Origin: Ostreococcus mediterraneus
Lineage: Eukaryota > Chlorophyta > Mamiellophyceae > Mamiellales > Bathycoccaceae
Direction: 5' to 3'
Assembly: GCA_012295225.1 (NCBI GenBank)
Contig: WMKK01000004.1
Location: forward strand, 292,759 to 356,758
DNA length: 64,000 nucleotides
Shown: in pieces, positions 1 through 9,805 of the stretch
How the letters are laid out: the number at the start of each line of letters is the position of its first letter
Position numbering within the stretch: position 1 is the stretch's first letter
Notes under the pieces: model-generated
The model's database searches: none
Told to the model about the DNA's origin: nothing
Seen by the model: only the letters and a program-made list of their open reading frames with translations
Translations under genes and position numbers: made by a program

Positions 1-7
1 GATTTGA

Positions 8-160
8 GGGCGGTTTGCGACATTCACTGGCACCTTATATCACTCAGGAACCGTATTCCGAGTGGAGAAACCGCGCGCGGTGCGGTTTCCCGACGTGCCC
101 GACGACATCCACGTCGTGAGCACGCCGAGCGGCGTTTCGCCGAACGGTATTATTTTCTGA
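8..160 (+). other. Open 3' end of an unidentified reading frame at the window edge
   Basis: A frame stays open from about base 8 and stops at 158-160, ending in the residues GVSPNGIIF. Its codon choice is GC-rich and looks protein-coding (repeated Val, Pro and Asp residues). It is followed within 30 bases by GGGTTTAG and the phrase GACCAATTATAACTC, which recurs near 16650 inside a transposon, so I infer the tail of an element-borne gene. No family is recognised. Confidence 0.25.
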
Positions 161-234
161 CGCATTTCTAGGGTTTAGTTGACCAATTATAACTCAAGAG
201 GGGGTGTCGGCCCTCCACATGCACCGCGTGGAAA

Positions 235-355
235 TAGTGTGTGTGATTGGTGTGTGCCACACTATTTAGTGTGTGTGTGATTGGTGTGTGGTATAACCAC
301 ACACCAAAATAGTGTGGTTATACCACACTATTTAGCACACACCAAAGTGTGTGGT
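235..355. repeat. GTGTGTG/CACACAC inverted and direct repeat cluster
   Basis: The phrase GTGATTGGTGTGTG occurs twice in direct order, followed by its complement CACACACCAAA, and CCACACTATTTAG also occurs twice. The block can fold into nested hairpins. It looks like repeat-derived DNA; no gene is seen here. Confidence 0.6.
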
Positions 356-1220
356 CGTCCTTGGTTATAACTCGTTGCATGAAAAGTTAGGGTTTAGGCC
401 CCTAAACCCTCTCGGTCCCTTAATTACCACGTTCAATCGGACTGCCCCCCTTCGACTTAAGGAAAAGACGCGTGGACGTGTTACCGGTCGTCCCAGCGCA
501 GCGGCGCGTCAGACGCGTACACGCCGCGATGTCGCGACGCGTGGCACGAGGAACTACGCGCCGCTCGGAATCGTAGTGGCGTGAGCTAGTGTGCATGACG
601 CGCGCGCTACTCGTCTGAATGTATGGGAGCATGACAACGTCAAGCAACACCACCTCTCAACCGTCGACGTGTTGCGAGCAACGCGTCTCGCACGCGTTGC
701 CTTCAAGCGTAAGTATGCGACGCGTCAATCGCGACCGCATGGCACAAAGGCGGGCTCGACCACGAGATCTACGAGGCGCATCACATCGCGCCTCGGGTTG
801 AACATGTCCAAGATGCTGCATCGGACCAGTTGGTTTGCGAGAGCGCTGGCCGCCGTGCCGTCACGGCTTGATGTCTTCAACGACGGTGCGACACGCGAAG
901 TAGCGAGTAGGGAGAAAAATGCTCGAACGATGCTTCGTCGCAAAATCATATTAGACTTAGCTATTCATGTGCATGGCGCACACTCCTTGCCATACATCTC
1001 TGTGCTCGCAGCATGGTTGCGACACAGAGAGCACAGTGGAAGTAGCTGTGCTCGCAATACAATTAGACCCAGTCGACGTCAATCGTCATGAAATACCTAA
1101 TGCCAATAACCATGATCGTTCTCCGGCGTGCGCGGCCCTTTGACGCGGGTTCCAAGTAACACAACTACATCAGACAGTTGCACATGCATCGCACATCGCG
1201 CATCGCGCGACGGTACGCGC
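356..1220. other. GC-rich stretch without a supportable gene
   Basis: The composition is CpG-rich (many ACGCGT and CGCG words), unlike the host genes further on. Frames on both strands show coding-like runs of 60-160 codons but no motif, splice pattern or family could be recognised. The most likely explanation is decayed mobile DNA. Confidence 0.3.
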
Positions 1221-1222
1221 AC

Positions 1223-1460
1223 CTTAAGTCCGACGGGGGGCGTTGGTGTACCATTCTGATTTTATTTTTTTCGGAAAAAATGTAAAATGATAGGCTTATT
1301 TTGTGCTTGTCATAAAAAAAGCTTAAGTCCGAGGGGGGGTTTTGGTGTACCATCGTTAGAGCGAAAATAGCGATTATGGTACACCAACGCCCCCCCCCTG
1401 GACTTAAGAATCCCAGTCATTTTTTGGTGAAATGGTACACCGAGTACACCGGACTAAAAA
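1223..1460. repeat. Triplicated motif with inverted copy (hairpin-forming)
   Basis: A unit beginning CTTAAGTCC, then a run of G, then TTGGTGTACCAT appears at about 1223-1256 and 1321-1352 in direct order and at 1377-1408 inverted. The second and third copies form arms of about 30 bp around a loop of about 24 nt. Shorter ATGGTACACC pieces follow up to 1470. It resembles a small foldback element or the paired ends of one. Confidence 0.6.
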
Positions 1461-1642
1461 TGGTACACCAAGTCCTGCGACCCGGAATACATGGTGGACT
1501 GTTTTAGGGTTGGCGATGCGTGTCCTGTTTTGACTGTTGATCAGCGTCACACGTCGTCTACTGTCAGGTGTATGCTAATACTATAACCGCGAAATATACG
1601 AGTATAATATGCATTTTATAGTTTTTAAGGGACGCGGAACTG

Positions 1643-2590
1643 GTACTTGCGGGAAAACTTTATATGCTACCGCTTCAGAGGAGTCCCTATGCGACTGAAG
1701 AGTCATGATTGGTCGACGAAATACGTAGTGTGTACCTTTTAGTACTATCACATCACCGTGTCACATCTGCTACCGGGTGTTTTCACCTTGCGAAAATTCG
1801 TGAAAAACGTGATGCGTGGCAAACACGAGTGAAATCAAGCGACGCGACGCAAACTTTAGACGACCAACCGCACGCAAACAGTGACATATGCTCCGCGTTA
1901 CATAAATTAAGCAGTTACGCATCGTCAACACACTCACACGTGCGCCCGCTGTATCATTTGTATCGCAGTTACCCTTACACTGTCACACTGAACTGATGTA
2001 TTCCAAACCCTATATAGGGTTTGGGTAGGGTTTAGTCAAACCCTAAGAGATGTTCATCGCACCGAATGGCACTCGAAATGCATCGCGTCCATGTGCGCGC
2101 TTCAAGGAATGTCATTCATATGCAGCTTAAGCGTTTTGCGGAAGAATGCACGCAATGGATCGCGTTTGTGAGGACCCATTGATGTTACTGTCCGCGACAA
2201 CTAAACCCTAAGTAGGGTTTAGAGCGCGGCGCGTTGACAAGTAATCTGTTAAGCAGCAAGTTAGAGTTGCGATGGTGATCTCACGCGTCGTCGGGGTTTG
2301 CGCGCTGTGAAACTATGCGAGACAGTCAAGACGGGTCTGTTGTCCTCGTTTTCGAGCGTTTTCGTCGCGGCATAGCGGTTACGTCGTCCGTTTCGCTTCA
2401 AATCATGCAACTCTGAAGCATCACGTTTTTCACGAATTTTCGCAAGGTGAAAACACCCGGTAGCAGATGTGACACGGTGATGTGATAGTACTAAAAGGTA
2501 CACACTACGTATTTCGTCGACCAATCATGACTNNTCAGTCGCATAGGGACTCCTCTGAAGCGGTAGCATATAAAGTTTTCCGTACTTGCG
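1643..2590. mobile_element. Mutator-like (MULE-type) non-autonomous element with 9-bp target duplication
   Basis: The element proper is 1652-2581. Its ends read GGAAAACTTTATATGCTACC inward from each side and the inverted repeats run for about 165 bp. The nonamer GTACTTGCG lies directly outside both ends (1643-1651 and 2582-2590), a 9-bp target site duplication typical of Mutator-like transposons. The inside carries telomere-like AAACCCT/AGGGTTT pairs and no transposase. Two unknown bases (N) lie in the right repeat. The good match of the arms suggests a young insertion. A shorter sister copy is at 57828-58364. It stands about 40 bp upstream of the start codon of the next gene. Confidence 0.88.
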
Positions 2591-2630
2591 CGTCACACCA
2601 CCTCGTGCGTCTGGAATAATCATAAACGGA

Positions 2631-3480
2631 ATGGATGCGGTACAGCTTCGAGGACGGCACTGGGCACACGATCTAAAATCTCATACTGTATTATATTTTG
2701 AACGTGGCTTGGTACAACATGATGTTTTTGTGTAGGAAGCATTTGCTCAGGAGGTGTCCAATTTAAAACGCTGGGATGCGGAGGTTATCGCCAGTCGCGC
2801 AAATTTGGAAAGGCTGCAGGTTTACATATCGTACCTCTACTTGGCTTGAATCACTCAATCCACTTCAAGGCACAACTTGCAGGTTCTTTTGCAGAACATT
2901 GCCGTTTAACACGTCAATTAGACATTCTGGAGTCCCACCAAAACACGATTGAGCAATCGCTAGCGACGCTCTCCACCGACTTAAACCGCATGGAAACGTA
3001 CGCTTGACTATCTGAAACCACTTCAAATTTGACGCTTGAATGAAACTCTCTAGTTTAATACTCTCGTCAAACAACGACCGAGAACTACTTTTTACGTTTA
3101 GTGAGGAAGTTAGCTCAAAACTTAAATCAATCACTCAGCTGTTTCCAAGTGCGGCGCTAGAAAATTCGCGACAGGTGAGTCAAACTATGGATATTGAGTA
3201 CATTAGTTACCTCTGCTCTCTAGCCCAAGTGGATTGATGATACCGTGGGGCCACTGTTTACTACACTGAAAACACATCTTCGTGAGCTCCAGCGACTCGA
3301 GCAGAAGTTGAATACCCTCGCCAGCAATGAAAGCGAATTTCAAACAGAGTTAACGGTAGAATGAATGTTGATAGCGATATATGATCGCGCCTAACGCGAT
3401 GTGATCCAACTAGCCAAAGCGGTGTTAGAAAAATTAAAAGCTTATAAGTGTTCAGATTCCTCCCCACTCGTTGTCCCTTA
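2631..3480 (+). CDS. NUP62: Nup62/Nsp1-type nucleoporin coiled-coil protein, spliced
   Basis: Exons joined by short GT-AG introns encode a helical protein whose order matches the Nsp1_C domain of central-channel nucleoporins: a Trp-containing start (RHWAHDLKSHT), the segment EVSNLKRWDAEVIASRANLE, a Gln/Leu-rich coiled coil, and later WIDD followed by a PL...LK.HL..LQ helix. Introns begin near 2682, 2811, 3000, 3174 and 3359. The usual FG-repeat half of Nup62 is not seen: the first ATG lies 9 codons before the domain, and a transposon sits immediately upstream. Either the FG part was encoded upstream and separated, or the protein is a short scaffold form. The last exon boundary is uncertain; an open frame ends near 3480. 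Family identity is by eye and moderately sure. Confidence 0.55.
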
Positions 3481-3622
3481 AAACTCTTTCGTTCATTTCG
3501 TTCATCCGTATAACTGCAGGCATCAGAGCCAACACGAAGAAGCTTCAACACCCGGGGGAAGCGCCTTAATCTCGATTTTCAATTACTGGGATATAAGACA
3601 TAACTGACAAACGGGTTTGGTC

Positions 3623-5131
3623 ATGGCTCTTTCGAGCTCGATCTCGTTGTCTTTAAAATGCACGCACAATACGCAAGCTGGGCGAGCCAGGGTAAATCGT
3701 GACCATAGTTTGCGTGTACGTTCAAGACGAAGGGCGCAAGACGCCGTTGCGGCGACTCTCGACGCTAAGTTTGATAACGAAACGAGGAGTCATAAACTAC
3801 AAGTCTTGATAGCTGGCGGTGGTCTTGGCGGTTTGTTTTTGTCAATTTGTTTGGCAAAAAAAGGAATCGACGTCACTGTACTCGAGCAGACGAAAAATTA
3901 TCGACCACTTGGTGGTCCTATACAGCTAGCAAGCAACGGCATGAGTGTACTGAAGGCTACAAGTGAACAATTGTACCGGCGCGTGCAAGATAACAGTCGT
4001 CCGTTCTGGGGGACAAAAAGTGGTATAAAAGATGGTCTGACATCAGAGTGGATGTTTGAATTTGATGCGATCACGCAGATACCAAAGAAGCGTGAGTTAC
4101 CTTTCGCTGTATGCATCGATCGCTCCGATCTTCAGAGATGCCTCCTTGATGAGATAGCCTTGCTGAGTTCTGTTACAACATACGGGCGGGTGAATATTGA
4201 GATGGGTGCTTTAGTCAAAAAATTTGAAGAAAATAAGGGTTCCGGTCGCGTTAACGTGATGCTTGAAGACGGTTCTGTCTTAGATGCAGATTTACTGATT
4301 GGAGCAGATGGGATTTGGAGTTCTGTGAGAGCTCAAATGTTTAATGAACCGGTTGGAGTTCGTGGCTCAGAAAGTACGGCTTCTTATTCCGGTTATAAAC
4401 TATTCAGTGGCTTGCCAATCTATAAAAGTGAAGATTATTTTGACATAGGATACTGTGCATTCATAGGTCCGGATAACTATTTTGTTACTTGTCCAGATCG
4501 GCATGGGCGGTTGCAGTGGTATGCGTTTGTCAAATCTCCCCCCAACACTTTAAGTAATGCCTCTCCAGTTGAGTTCTTGCTGAACAAGTTCTCTGACTGG
4601 TCACCGGAAGTAAAAAATCTGATTTCAATAACATCCGAAATCGATATCAAACAAAGGGATCTGTGGGATCGTCCACCTTGTGTTTTACAAAGCTGGTCAA
4701 AGGGAAGAGTTGCGCTTCTTGGCGATTCTTGCCATGCCACTATGCCAAACATAGGCCAAGGAACAGGCTTGGCCTTTGAAGATGCTTATATACTATCAGC
4801 TAGGTTAGAGCATATCAAACCTGACTCCTCCATTGATATCATATTAAAAGAGTACTATGCACAGCGCTTATTTCGCACTGCAGCCATACAGGGGCTTGGC
4901 AGGATGAATAGCGAGGCGATCAAAATTCTTACTCCATTATTACCAATTAAACCAATTATTGACAGTATAGTGTCACCTTTTCTTCCAATAGTCTTCACTA
5001 TCCAGTTTGGGTATTGTTATTCTTTTTGTCCAATGAAGGAGACTGAAGCAGACAGTCTTGTTAGTGCGGCAAAAATGGATAACAGGCATAGGTTGGAATC
5101 ACAGAGGGCCTGGATGGAAAATCTAGAGTAG
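3623..5131 (+). CDS. Zeaxanthin-epoxidase-like FAD monooxygenase, plastid-targeted
   Basis: A single-exon gene of 502 residues. The first 55 or so residues are Ser/Arg-rich and read as a plastid transit peptide. The FAD-binding Rossmann motif is GGGLGGLFLSICLAKKG near residue 65, followed by the epoxidase-type GGPIQLASN. A second FAD motif, LLIGADGIWSSVR, lies mid-protein, then YSGYKLFSGL and LQWYAF, and the ribityl-binding GDSCHATMPNIGQGTGLAFED near residue 370. This order is that of zeaxanthin epoxidase, which makes antheraxanthin and violaxanthin in the xanthophyll cycle. Plant enzymes add a C-terminal FHA domain; none is present here, so a related carotenoid or aromatic hydroxylase is possible. 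It converges on geranylgeranyl reductase, with 108 bp between the stops. Confidence 0.75.
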   Translation: MALSSSISLSLKCTHNTQAGRARVNRDHSLRVRSRRRAQDAVAATLDAKFDNETRSHKLQVLIAGGGLGGLFLSICLAKKGIDVTVLEQTKNYRPLGGPIQLASNGMSVLKATSEQLYRRVQDNSRPFWGTKSGIKDGLTSEWMFEFDAITQIPKKRELPFAVCIDRSDLQRCLLDEIALLSSVTTYGRVNIEMGALVKKFEENKGSGRVNVMLEDGSVLDADLLIGADGIWSSVRAQMFNEPVGVRGSESTASYSGYKLFSGLPIYKSEDYFDIGYCAFIGPDNYFVTCPDRHGRLQWYAFVKSPPNTLSNASPVEFLLNKFSDWSPEVKNLISITSEIDIKQRDLWDRPPCVLQSWSKGRVALLGDSCHATMPNIGQGTGLAFEDAYILSARLEHIKPDSSIDIILKEYYAQRLFRTAAIQGLGRMNSEAIKILTPLLPIKPIIDSIVSPFLPIVFTIQFGYCYSFCPMKETEADSLVSAAKMDNRHRLESQRAWMENLE

Positions 5132-5239
5132 TGAGTGACGCTAGAAATACTTACGAGATGGATGACAAGACGTTCTGTTTTGAAGTACTGAATGACAAAA
5201 GTTGAGATAGTTGTGTAATAAAACGGCAGGTCTAAATGA

Positions 5240-6769
5240 TTAAGCAGCAATACCGCTTTTCGACGCGATTCGAAGAGCGTTGGAACGCATGAGAGAAGCA
5301 ACAGTGTTCGCAAGAAGCTTCACGTCGTCAACAGGGTTCCCTGGTACGACTGTTTTATAAAGGTAAGAGTCGAACGTCATCTTTTGCACGTACTCATCAG
5401 CGCACATTTCGACAAATGCCTCACGCGCCGGGTTCGACCGGTAGAAGACTTTTTGTAAAATATCAAGCACCTTGTATGTTGCCCAGTATTTACGGTCCCA
5501 TTTATCCAAGTAGACTCGAAGATCCGACTCGCTGATTTCTCTGGTGCCGTTCATAGATTGCTCAACGACAGCTTCTGCAGCCATTCGCCCGGACTTAGCG
5601 GCGAAGTAGATGCCCTCGCCACTGCACTTCGTCACGTAGCCAGCGGCGTCGCCAACAAGGGCAACTCGGCCTTGGACGCGGTTCGGTCGCGGGTGCTCAG
5701 GGATAGGGTGCGCTTCGACACGGATGATTTTCCCACCTGCGCACTTCTCCTCCGCTCTGTTGCGCATAGCAGTTTGGTACTGCTTGATGGCTGTTTTGTT
5801 TACCACAGTTCCTGTGCCCACTGCAACATGGTCATACTTGGGGAAAACCCAGCCATAGAAATCTGGAGAGACGTCATCGCCAACATACATTTCAGCAAGG
5901 TCCTTGTAGTACTCCATCTTTTCATCCGGAATTTTAATTCTTTCTTGAAAGGCGATGGCATAGTCGTATTCGCCAGCGTCAATGCACTTTGCGACACGCG
6001 AGTTCGCCCCATCAGCTCCAATGACGACATCAACTTCGAGAGTTTTCGGAACACCAGTTTTGCTTTCCTCCTCATAGTCGTTGTATTGGACAGTAATCGG
6101 CCCATTACCTTGACCAGGATCTTCAATCTTCATGAATAAACCATTGATCAAGTTGGCACCCAAGCTGTTAGCGCGCTTTCTCAAAAAGTCATCCATGACT
6201 TCACGTCGACACATGCCGATGTATTCCTTATCGTTGAGCGTTTGTCCAACGTCGACGGCCCGGTTCGACGGAGATATCATTTTCATCTTCGTGACCTTAC
6301 GATCGATAATTTCTTCGGGCAAGTCAAACTCGCCGACCATACAAAGCGGGATAGCTCCACCACACGGTTTGCAGTTGTCCATCTTGCGTTCGATAAGATA
6401 AGTTTCACACCCTCCCTTGGCGAGTGTTTCAGCAGCACAGGCCCCTGCCGGACCACCACCGATTACGGCAACTCGCAATTTGCGGTCCGTAAGAGGAGCA
6501 CCAGAAGCCTTGATGACTTGGCATTTAGACGCTCGCGAAGTGGTACGAGAACGCGTCAAATCGTTGTTGTGCTGGCGAGAACTCAACCTGTTTTCGCGTG
6601 GGAAGATAACGTTCTCAGCAACGTTAGGATTGAATAAATCTGATGCAGATCGGGAATGGAGCTCGACACTCGCACCGATATTTGAAGCATTTTTCATTAC
6701 GTGCGCGGTTTTGTCCCCAAGTTCGCAGCGTACACACGATCCGCTCGGTACGAATGGGATAAGCGGCAT
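5240..6769 (-). CDS. chlP: Geranylgeranyl diphosphate/chlorophyll reductase
   Basis: An intronless gene of about 509 residues from the ATG at 6767-6769. The first ~100 residues form a long Ser/Arg-rich targeting region. The FAD motif VAVIGGGPAGACAAETLAKGG follows, then CKPCGGAIPLCMV, the signature of the plant/cyanobacterial geranylgeranyl reductase. Later motifs are VIGADGANSRVAK, FYGWVFPKYDHVAVGTG and ALVGDAAGYVTKCSGEGIYFA. The enzyme reduces the geranylgeranyl chain to phytyl for chlorophyll and tocopherol in the plastid. Length and motif order match the family throughout, with no damage. Its neighbour on the opposite strand is another plastid FAD enzyme of isoprenoid pigments. Confidence 0.95.
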   Translation of the reverse strand: MPLIPFVPSGSCVRCELGDKTAHVMKNASNIGASVELHSRSASDLFNPNVAENVIFPRENRLSSRQHNNDLTRSRTTSRASKCQVIKASGAPLTDRKLRVAVIGGGPAGACAAETLAKGGCETYLIERKMDNCKPCGGAIPLCMVGEFDLPEEIIDRKVTKMKMISPSNRAVDVGQTLNDKEYIGMCRREVMDDFLRKRANSLGANLINGLFMKIEDPGQGNGPITVQYNDYEEESKTGVPKTLEVDVVIGADGANSRVAKCIDAGEYDYAIAFQERIKIPDEKMEYYKDLAEMYVGDDVSPDFYGWVFPKYDHVAVGTGTVVNKTAIKQYQTAMRNRAEEKCAGGKIIRVEAHPIPEHPRPNRVQGRVALVGDAAGYVTKCSGEGIYFAAKSGRMAAEAVVEQSMNGTREISESDLRVYLDKWDRKYWATYKVLDILQKVFYRSNPAREAFVEMCADEYVQKMTFDSYLYKTVVPGNPVDDVKLLANTVASLMRSNALRIASKSGIAA

Positions 6770-7484
6770 GCGATACACGCGTGCGATATTTTGCTATTTC
6801 TGGCTACTTCCTCGCGTTGCGAAGGCATTTCTTACCGTTGATTGAGGTGAATATTTTGAGATGCGATAGACGACATATTTCGAGGATTGCGTGTTCAGCC
6901 TTCACACAGGTGTAGAGTCGTGCGTGTGTGCGCAACTTGGCTGCGCTCGATCACTTTCTCGATCAGGCTGGCGACGCCTGGAAAGATCCTAGATTTCACG
7001 CTATCCAAGCAGTAAATATCCGAGAAGTAAACACACTTACAATCGCCAAAGTATTATGATTATTGTTTCCAATATTCCAACTTTTGATTGATATTAGATC
7101 CTAAACCCATGTTTAATCGCATCGGCATAAAAAGCCCAATACTATGCAGTTAAGTATCACCGAGTTGGTATTATTCGCATTGCATTGTCACTTGAGCTTG
7201 AGAGTTTATTTTCTGCATACACTATTAGGTACTTTTAACCCAGCACATGTACAAAAGCAAAGCTTTTATCATATTCTAAAACATATTGGTCTATTGCGGA
7301 TGAGAAATTCAATTGTGAAAATATGAAAACTTTCCTTTCTCTCGTTCAGTCGTAGGATTTCAGTCGGAACCGGAGGGCTCTTGGCTTCGGGCGTTCTCTA
7401 AAGGTCATATTTTGAACTTCCACAGACTCTTCGCTCGCACTCGACGGATACGCGGCTGCTGAACGCAACAGTGGGTTGTAGAAG
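6770..7484. other. Divergent intergenic region, no gene seen
   Basis: This stretch separates geranylgeranyl reductase (leftward) from RPB9 (rightward). It becomes AT-rich after about 7000. Short open frames in it show no motif. It must hold both promoters, but I could not assign any element. Confidence 0.4.
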
Positions 7485-7545
7485 GTGAGTGGTTCATTAG
7501 CGCGCTTCCGTACCACGGTTTGACTTAAAATCTGTTTCGACGCAG
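7485..7545 (+). other. Likely intron in the 5' untranslated region of RPB9
   Basis: GTGAGT at 7485 and CGCAG at 7541-7545 bracket 61 bases that end 4 bases before the RPB9 ATG. Length and borders match the coding introns nearby. Confidence 0.55.
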
Positions 7546-7549
7546 TAAC

Positions 7550-7921
7550 ATGGCAAATGGCGAAGGTCCCGTGCGCCTTCGCTTCTGTCCAAATAGCAAC
7601 GATTTGCTCTATCCAAAAGAGGATCGCGCGCGCAATAAATTGGTCTATATTTGCAGAAATTGCGACTATACAGTGGATGCTGATTTAAGCTGCGTTTACC
7701 GCCATCACATCTCCCACAGTGCTGTGGAGACGACAGCCATATTAACGGATGTTACGTCCGATCCAACTCTTCCTCGTTCAAAGAATGTTCGATGTGGCAG
7801 GTGCGGAAACGGAGAAGCGGTATTCTTTTCTCTTACAACAAGCGAGGGGATGTCGCTGTTTTTTCAGTGCACGTCCTGCGCCAATAGATGGAAGGATACA
7901 GGTGACTCGCTTGAAGGATAG
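7550..7921 (+). CDS. RPB9: RNA polymerase II subunit RPB9
   Basis: 123 residues, the usual length of the family (yeast 122). It has two zinc ribbons. The N-terminal one has FCPNSNDLLYP and then ICRNCDY; the C-terminal one is RCGRCGNGEAVFF followed by the hallmark FQCTSCANRWKD. In the first ribbon the second cysteine of the CxxC is replaced (FCPNSND), a variation also tolerated in other RPB9 proteins. RPB9 acts in transcript-cleavage stimulation and start-site choice. It converges on RPB12, with RPB3 800 bp further on. Confidence 0.93.
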   Translation: MANGEGPVRLRFCPNSNDLLYPKEDRARNKLVYICRNCDYTVDADLSCVYRHHISHSAVETTAILTDVTSDPTLPRSKNVRCGRCGNGEAVFFSLTTSEGMSLFFQCTSCANRWKDTGDSLEG

Positions 7922-8050
7922 GCTAGAGGCTAGAGCTGTACTAATATTGGCAAAGTTTAAAGAACTTCAAACCATCTACTGACCAAACATCGACCGTGAC
8001 TTTGAAGCGACACTCCACATCGACCTATCGAATGCAAGGTAAACCCAACT

Positions 8051-8340
8051 TCACCTCGCCTCGAACTGCACAACTAAGGTGTAGTAGAACATCAGTCAAC
8101 GCGGACAATGCTATAAACTGAGCGACTTACCTTGCTTGGTACGCTTTTTATACAAAATTCTATATCCACACTCGCGGCATATAACTACATCACCTGGACG
8201 TAGGATGACCTCAGATCCGCAGTCTGTGGTAGTGTTTGTAGCAGTTAGAACGAACTGAACCAAAGTCACGCTGACTTACCCCCACAATTGTAAGATACGC
8301 CTGCAGTAGAATTTGTACTGGATGCACTTCGCAGACTCAT
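8051..8340 (-). CDS. RPB12: RNA polymerase I/II/III shared subunit RPB12 (RPABC4), three exons
   Basis: Exons 8280-8340, 8131-8223 and 8051-8073 join in frame into 58 residues: a short Ser/Thr start, YNCGDCGSEV, then [19 protein letters not shown] and the terminal VVQFEAR. This is the complete zinc-finger subunit common to the three nuclear RNA polymerases; the four zinc cysteines (CxxC...CxxC) are present and the ending matches the family. The introns are 56 and 57 nt with GTAAGT donors. It is too short and too split to appear as one reading frame. Its 3' end faces that of RPB9, 130 bp away. Confidence 0.93.
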
Positions 8341-8696
8341 CCTGATTCTGCTCAAATAATGCGCGACTTTCGGAGCTGCAAAGTCGTTCGCTCTCGTGCC
8401 GCAGGATCGTGGAACATACTCACGTATTTTATCACATGGGCCGCAGTTACGAAAATGCGAATTAAATCTATTCGAACATTACGGGATGGGAACTTATATA
8501 TTTGAATACGACATGGGTGAGATAAATGCGTCATATTTACCAAGGAGAAACGTCCAAATACAAAACAGGATGAGAATGATTATCATTCCATCTACAGACA
8601 GGCAGACGATTCTGACACTGATTTTCTCACGGCAACTTTACATAAGTCGCGAGAGCTGCTCGCGTCTCACCGCGCCGCCTAAATACCGCACAAACA
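8341..8696. promoter_or_regulatory. Shared divergent upstream region of RPB12 and RPB3
   Basis: 356 bp between two RNA polymerase subunit genes transcribed away from each other. No gene of its own is seen. The arrangement suggests one bidirectional promoter region; no specific site could be named. Confidence 0.5.
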
Positions 8697-9739
8697 ATGC
8701 CTAGCATTAACGTGCAGGAGTTAGATTCGACTCAAATCAAGTTTTCCATCGAAGGGGTTGACTGCAGTGTTTCGAACGCACTTCGTCGCATCTGCATCGC
8801 CGAGGTCCCGACCTTGGCTATCGACCTCGTCGAAGTTTTGGAAAACTCTTCGGTTCTATGTGATGAATTTGTGAGTCATCGCCTTGGCTTGGTACCACTT
8901 CTAAGTGGCCTAGCGAAAGAGTTTAGTTTTCCATATGAATTTTCGGAAGAAGAAGATAGTAAGACGGACGTGCATTTTGACCTTCATGTCAGAGCACAAA
9001 AAGATCAAACTCTTGATGTTACAAGTGACGATCTCGTCTGCCAAGATAAACGGATCTCACCAGTACAGTATAGTAGCTCCACGGAAAAGTTTAAGTCAAC
9101 GAAAGCCGGTATTCTGATAGTCAAACTTAGAAAAAACCAAGAAATACAGGTAAGATGTGTAGCCCGCAAAGGAGTTGGTAAAGACCATGCGAAATGGTCT
9201 CCGGTAGCGACTGCAGTGTTCAGATATGAACCAACGATTCAAATCGATGAAGTCATCTTCAGCACACTAAGTGGTAGGTTATACTCACATGTATCTTCAT
9301 TTTTCTAACTCCTCTGCAGAATCAGAGAAAGTTGACTTTGTGAACAGTTGTCCGAGTAGATTATTTCGTTATGACAAAGAGTCGGGCAGAGTCCATGTCG
9401 AACACAGTTCGATCTATACTTATGATGGCGAGGCAGTTCGTAAGGTGAGTCACTCTACAATTGCACACTTCGTGCCGATGATCTCACCTATGGAAACATT
9501 AGGCAGAGGAACTAGGAAAGCCAGATCTAGTTCACGTCAGACCAAGAGCAGACAAGTTCAACTTTTTGATTGAAGGAACAGGCTCTTTGCCTCCGGAGGA
9601 AATACTCCACCAAAGTCTTGAGATTTTACAAGGTAAACTTGACTTATTAAAGGTAAGCCTAGAATCCCTCTATAGGTCCAATGCGGTCTTCACGTGTTGA
9701 CAATTTTTCATTCAACAGGGTGAACTAGACTTGTTATAA
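8697..9739 (+). CDS. RPB3: RNA polymerase II subunit RPB3, four exons
   Basis: Exons 8697-9273, 9320-9444, 9503-9652 and 9719-9739 join to 290 residues. The alpha-like motif NALRRICIAEVPTLAIDLVE and DEFVSHRLGLVPL are typical of RPB3, and ARKGVGKDHAKWSPVATAVF marks the Pol II rather than the Pol I/III paralogue. The zinc-loop cysteines found in yeast RPB3 are absent; the corresponding stretch is acidic (SEEEDSKTD). The last exon is only 21 bp (GELDLL then stop) and repeats the preceding GKLDLLK. RPB3 dimerises with RPB11 to start polymerase assembly. Confidence 0.92.
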
Positions 9740-9805
9740 TTAAAACGTCTATGGCAGTATTTGATGGCACCTTCCCGATAAGACTATTTAGTGCTTCTAA
9801 GATAC

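Noticed and set aside
235-355. CRISPR-like array of short repeats
   Set aside because: Eukaryotic context, units are simple GT/CA words without regular spacers.
591-1091. Open frame of 166 codons in the GC-rich left region
   Set aside because: Low-complexity Arg/Thr/Ser composition, overlaps other open frames on both strands and has no motif; GC-rich DNA has few stops.
1709-1996. Open frame repeated at 2261-2524 and 58020-58286
   Set aside because: It is the translation of transposon inverted repeats, which explains the recurrence; not a protein family.
5558-6139. 193-codon frame opposite geranylgeranyl reductase
   Set aside because: Antisense shadow of a well-identified gene with no motif of its own.
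3623-6769. Operon of pigment genes
   Set aside because: The genes face each other and the genome is eukaryotic.
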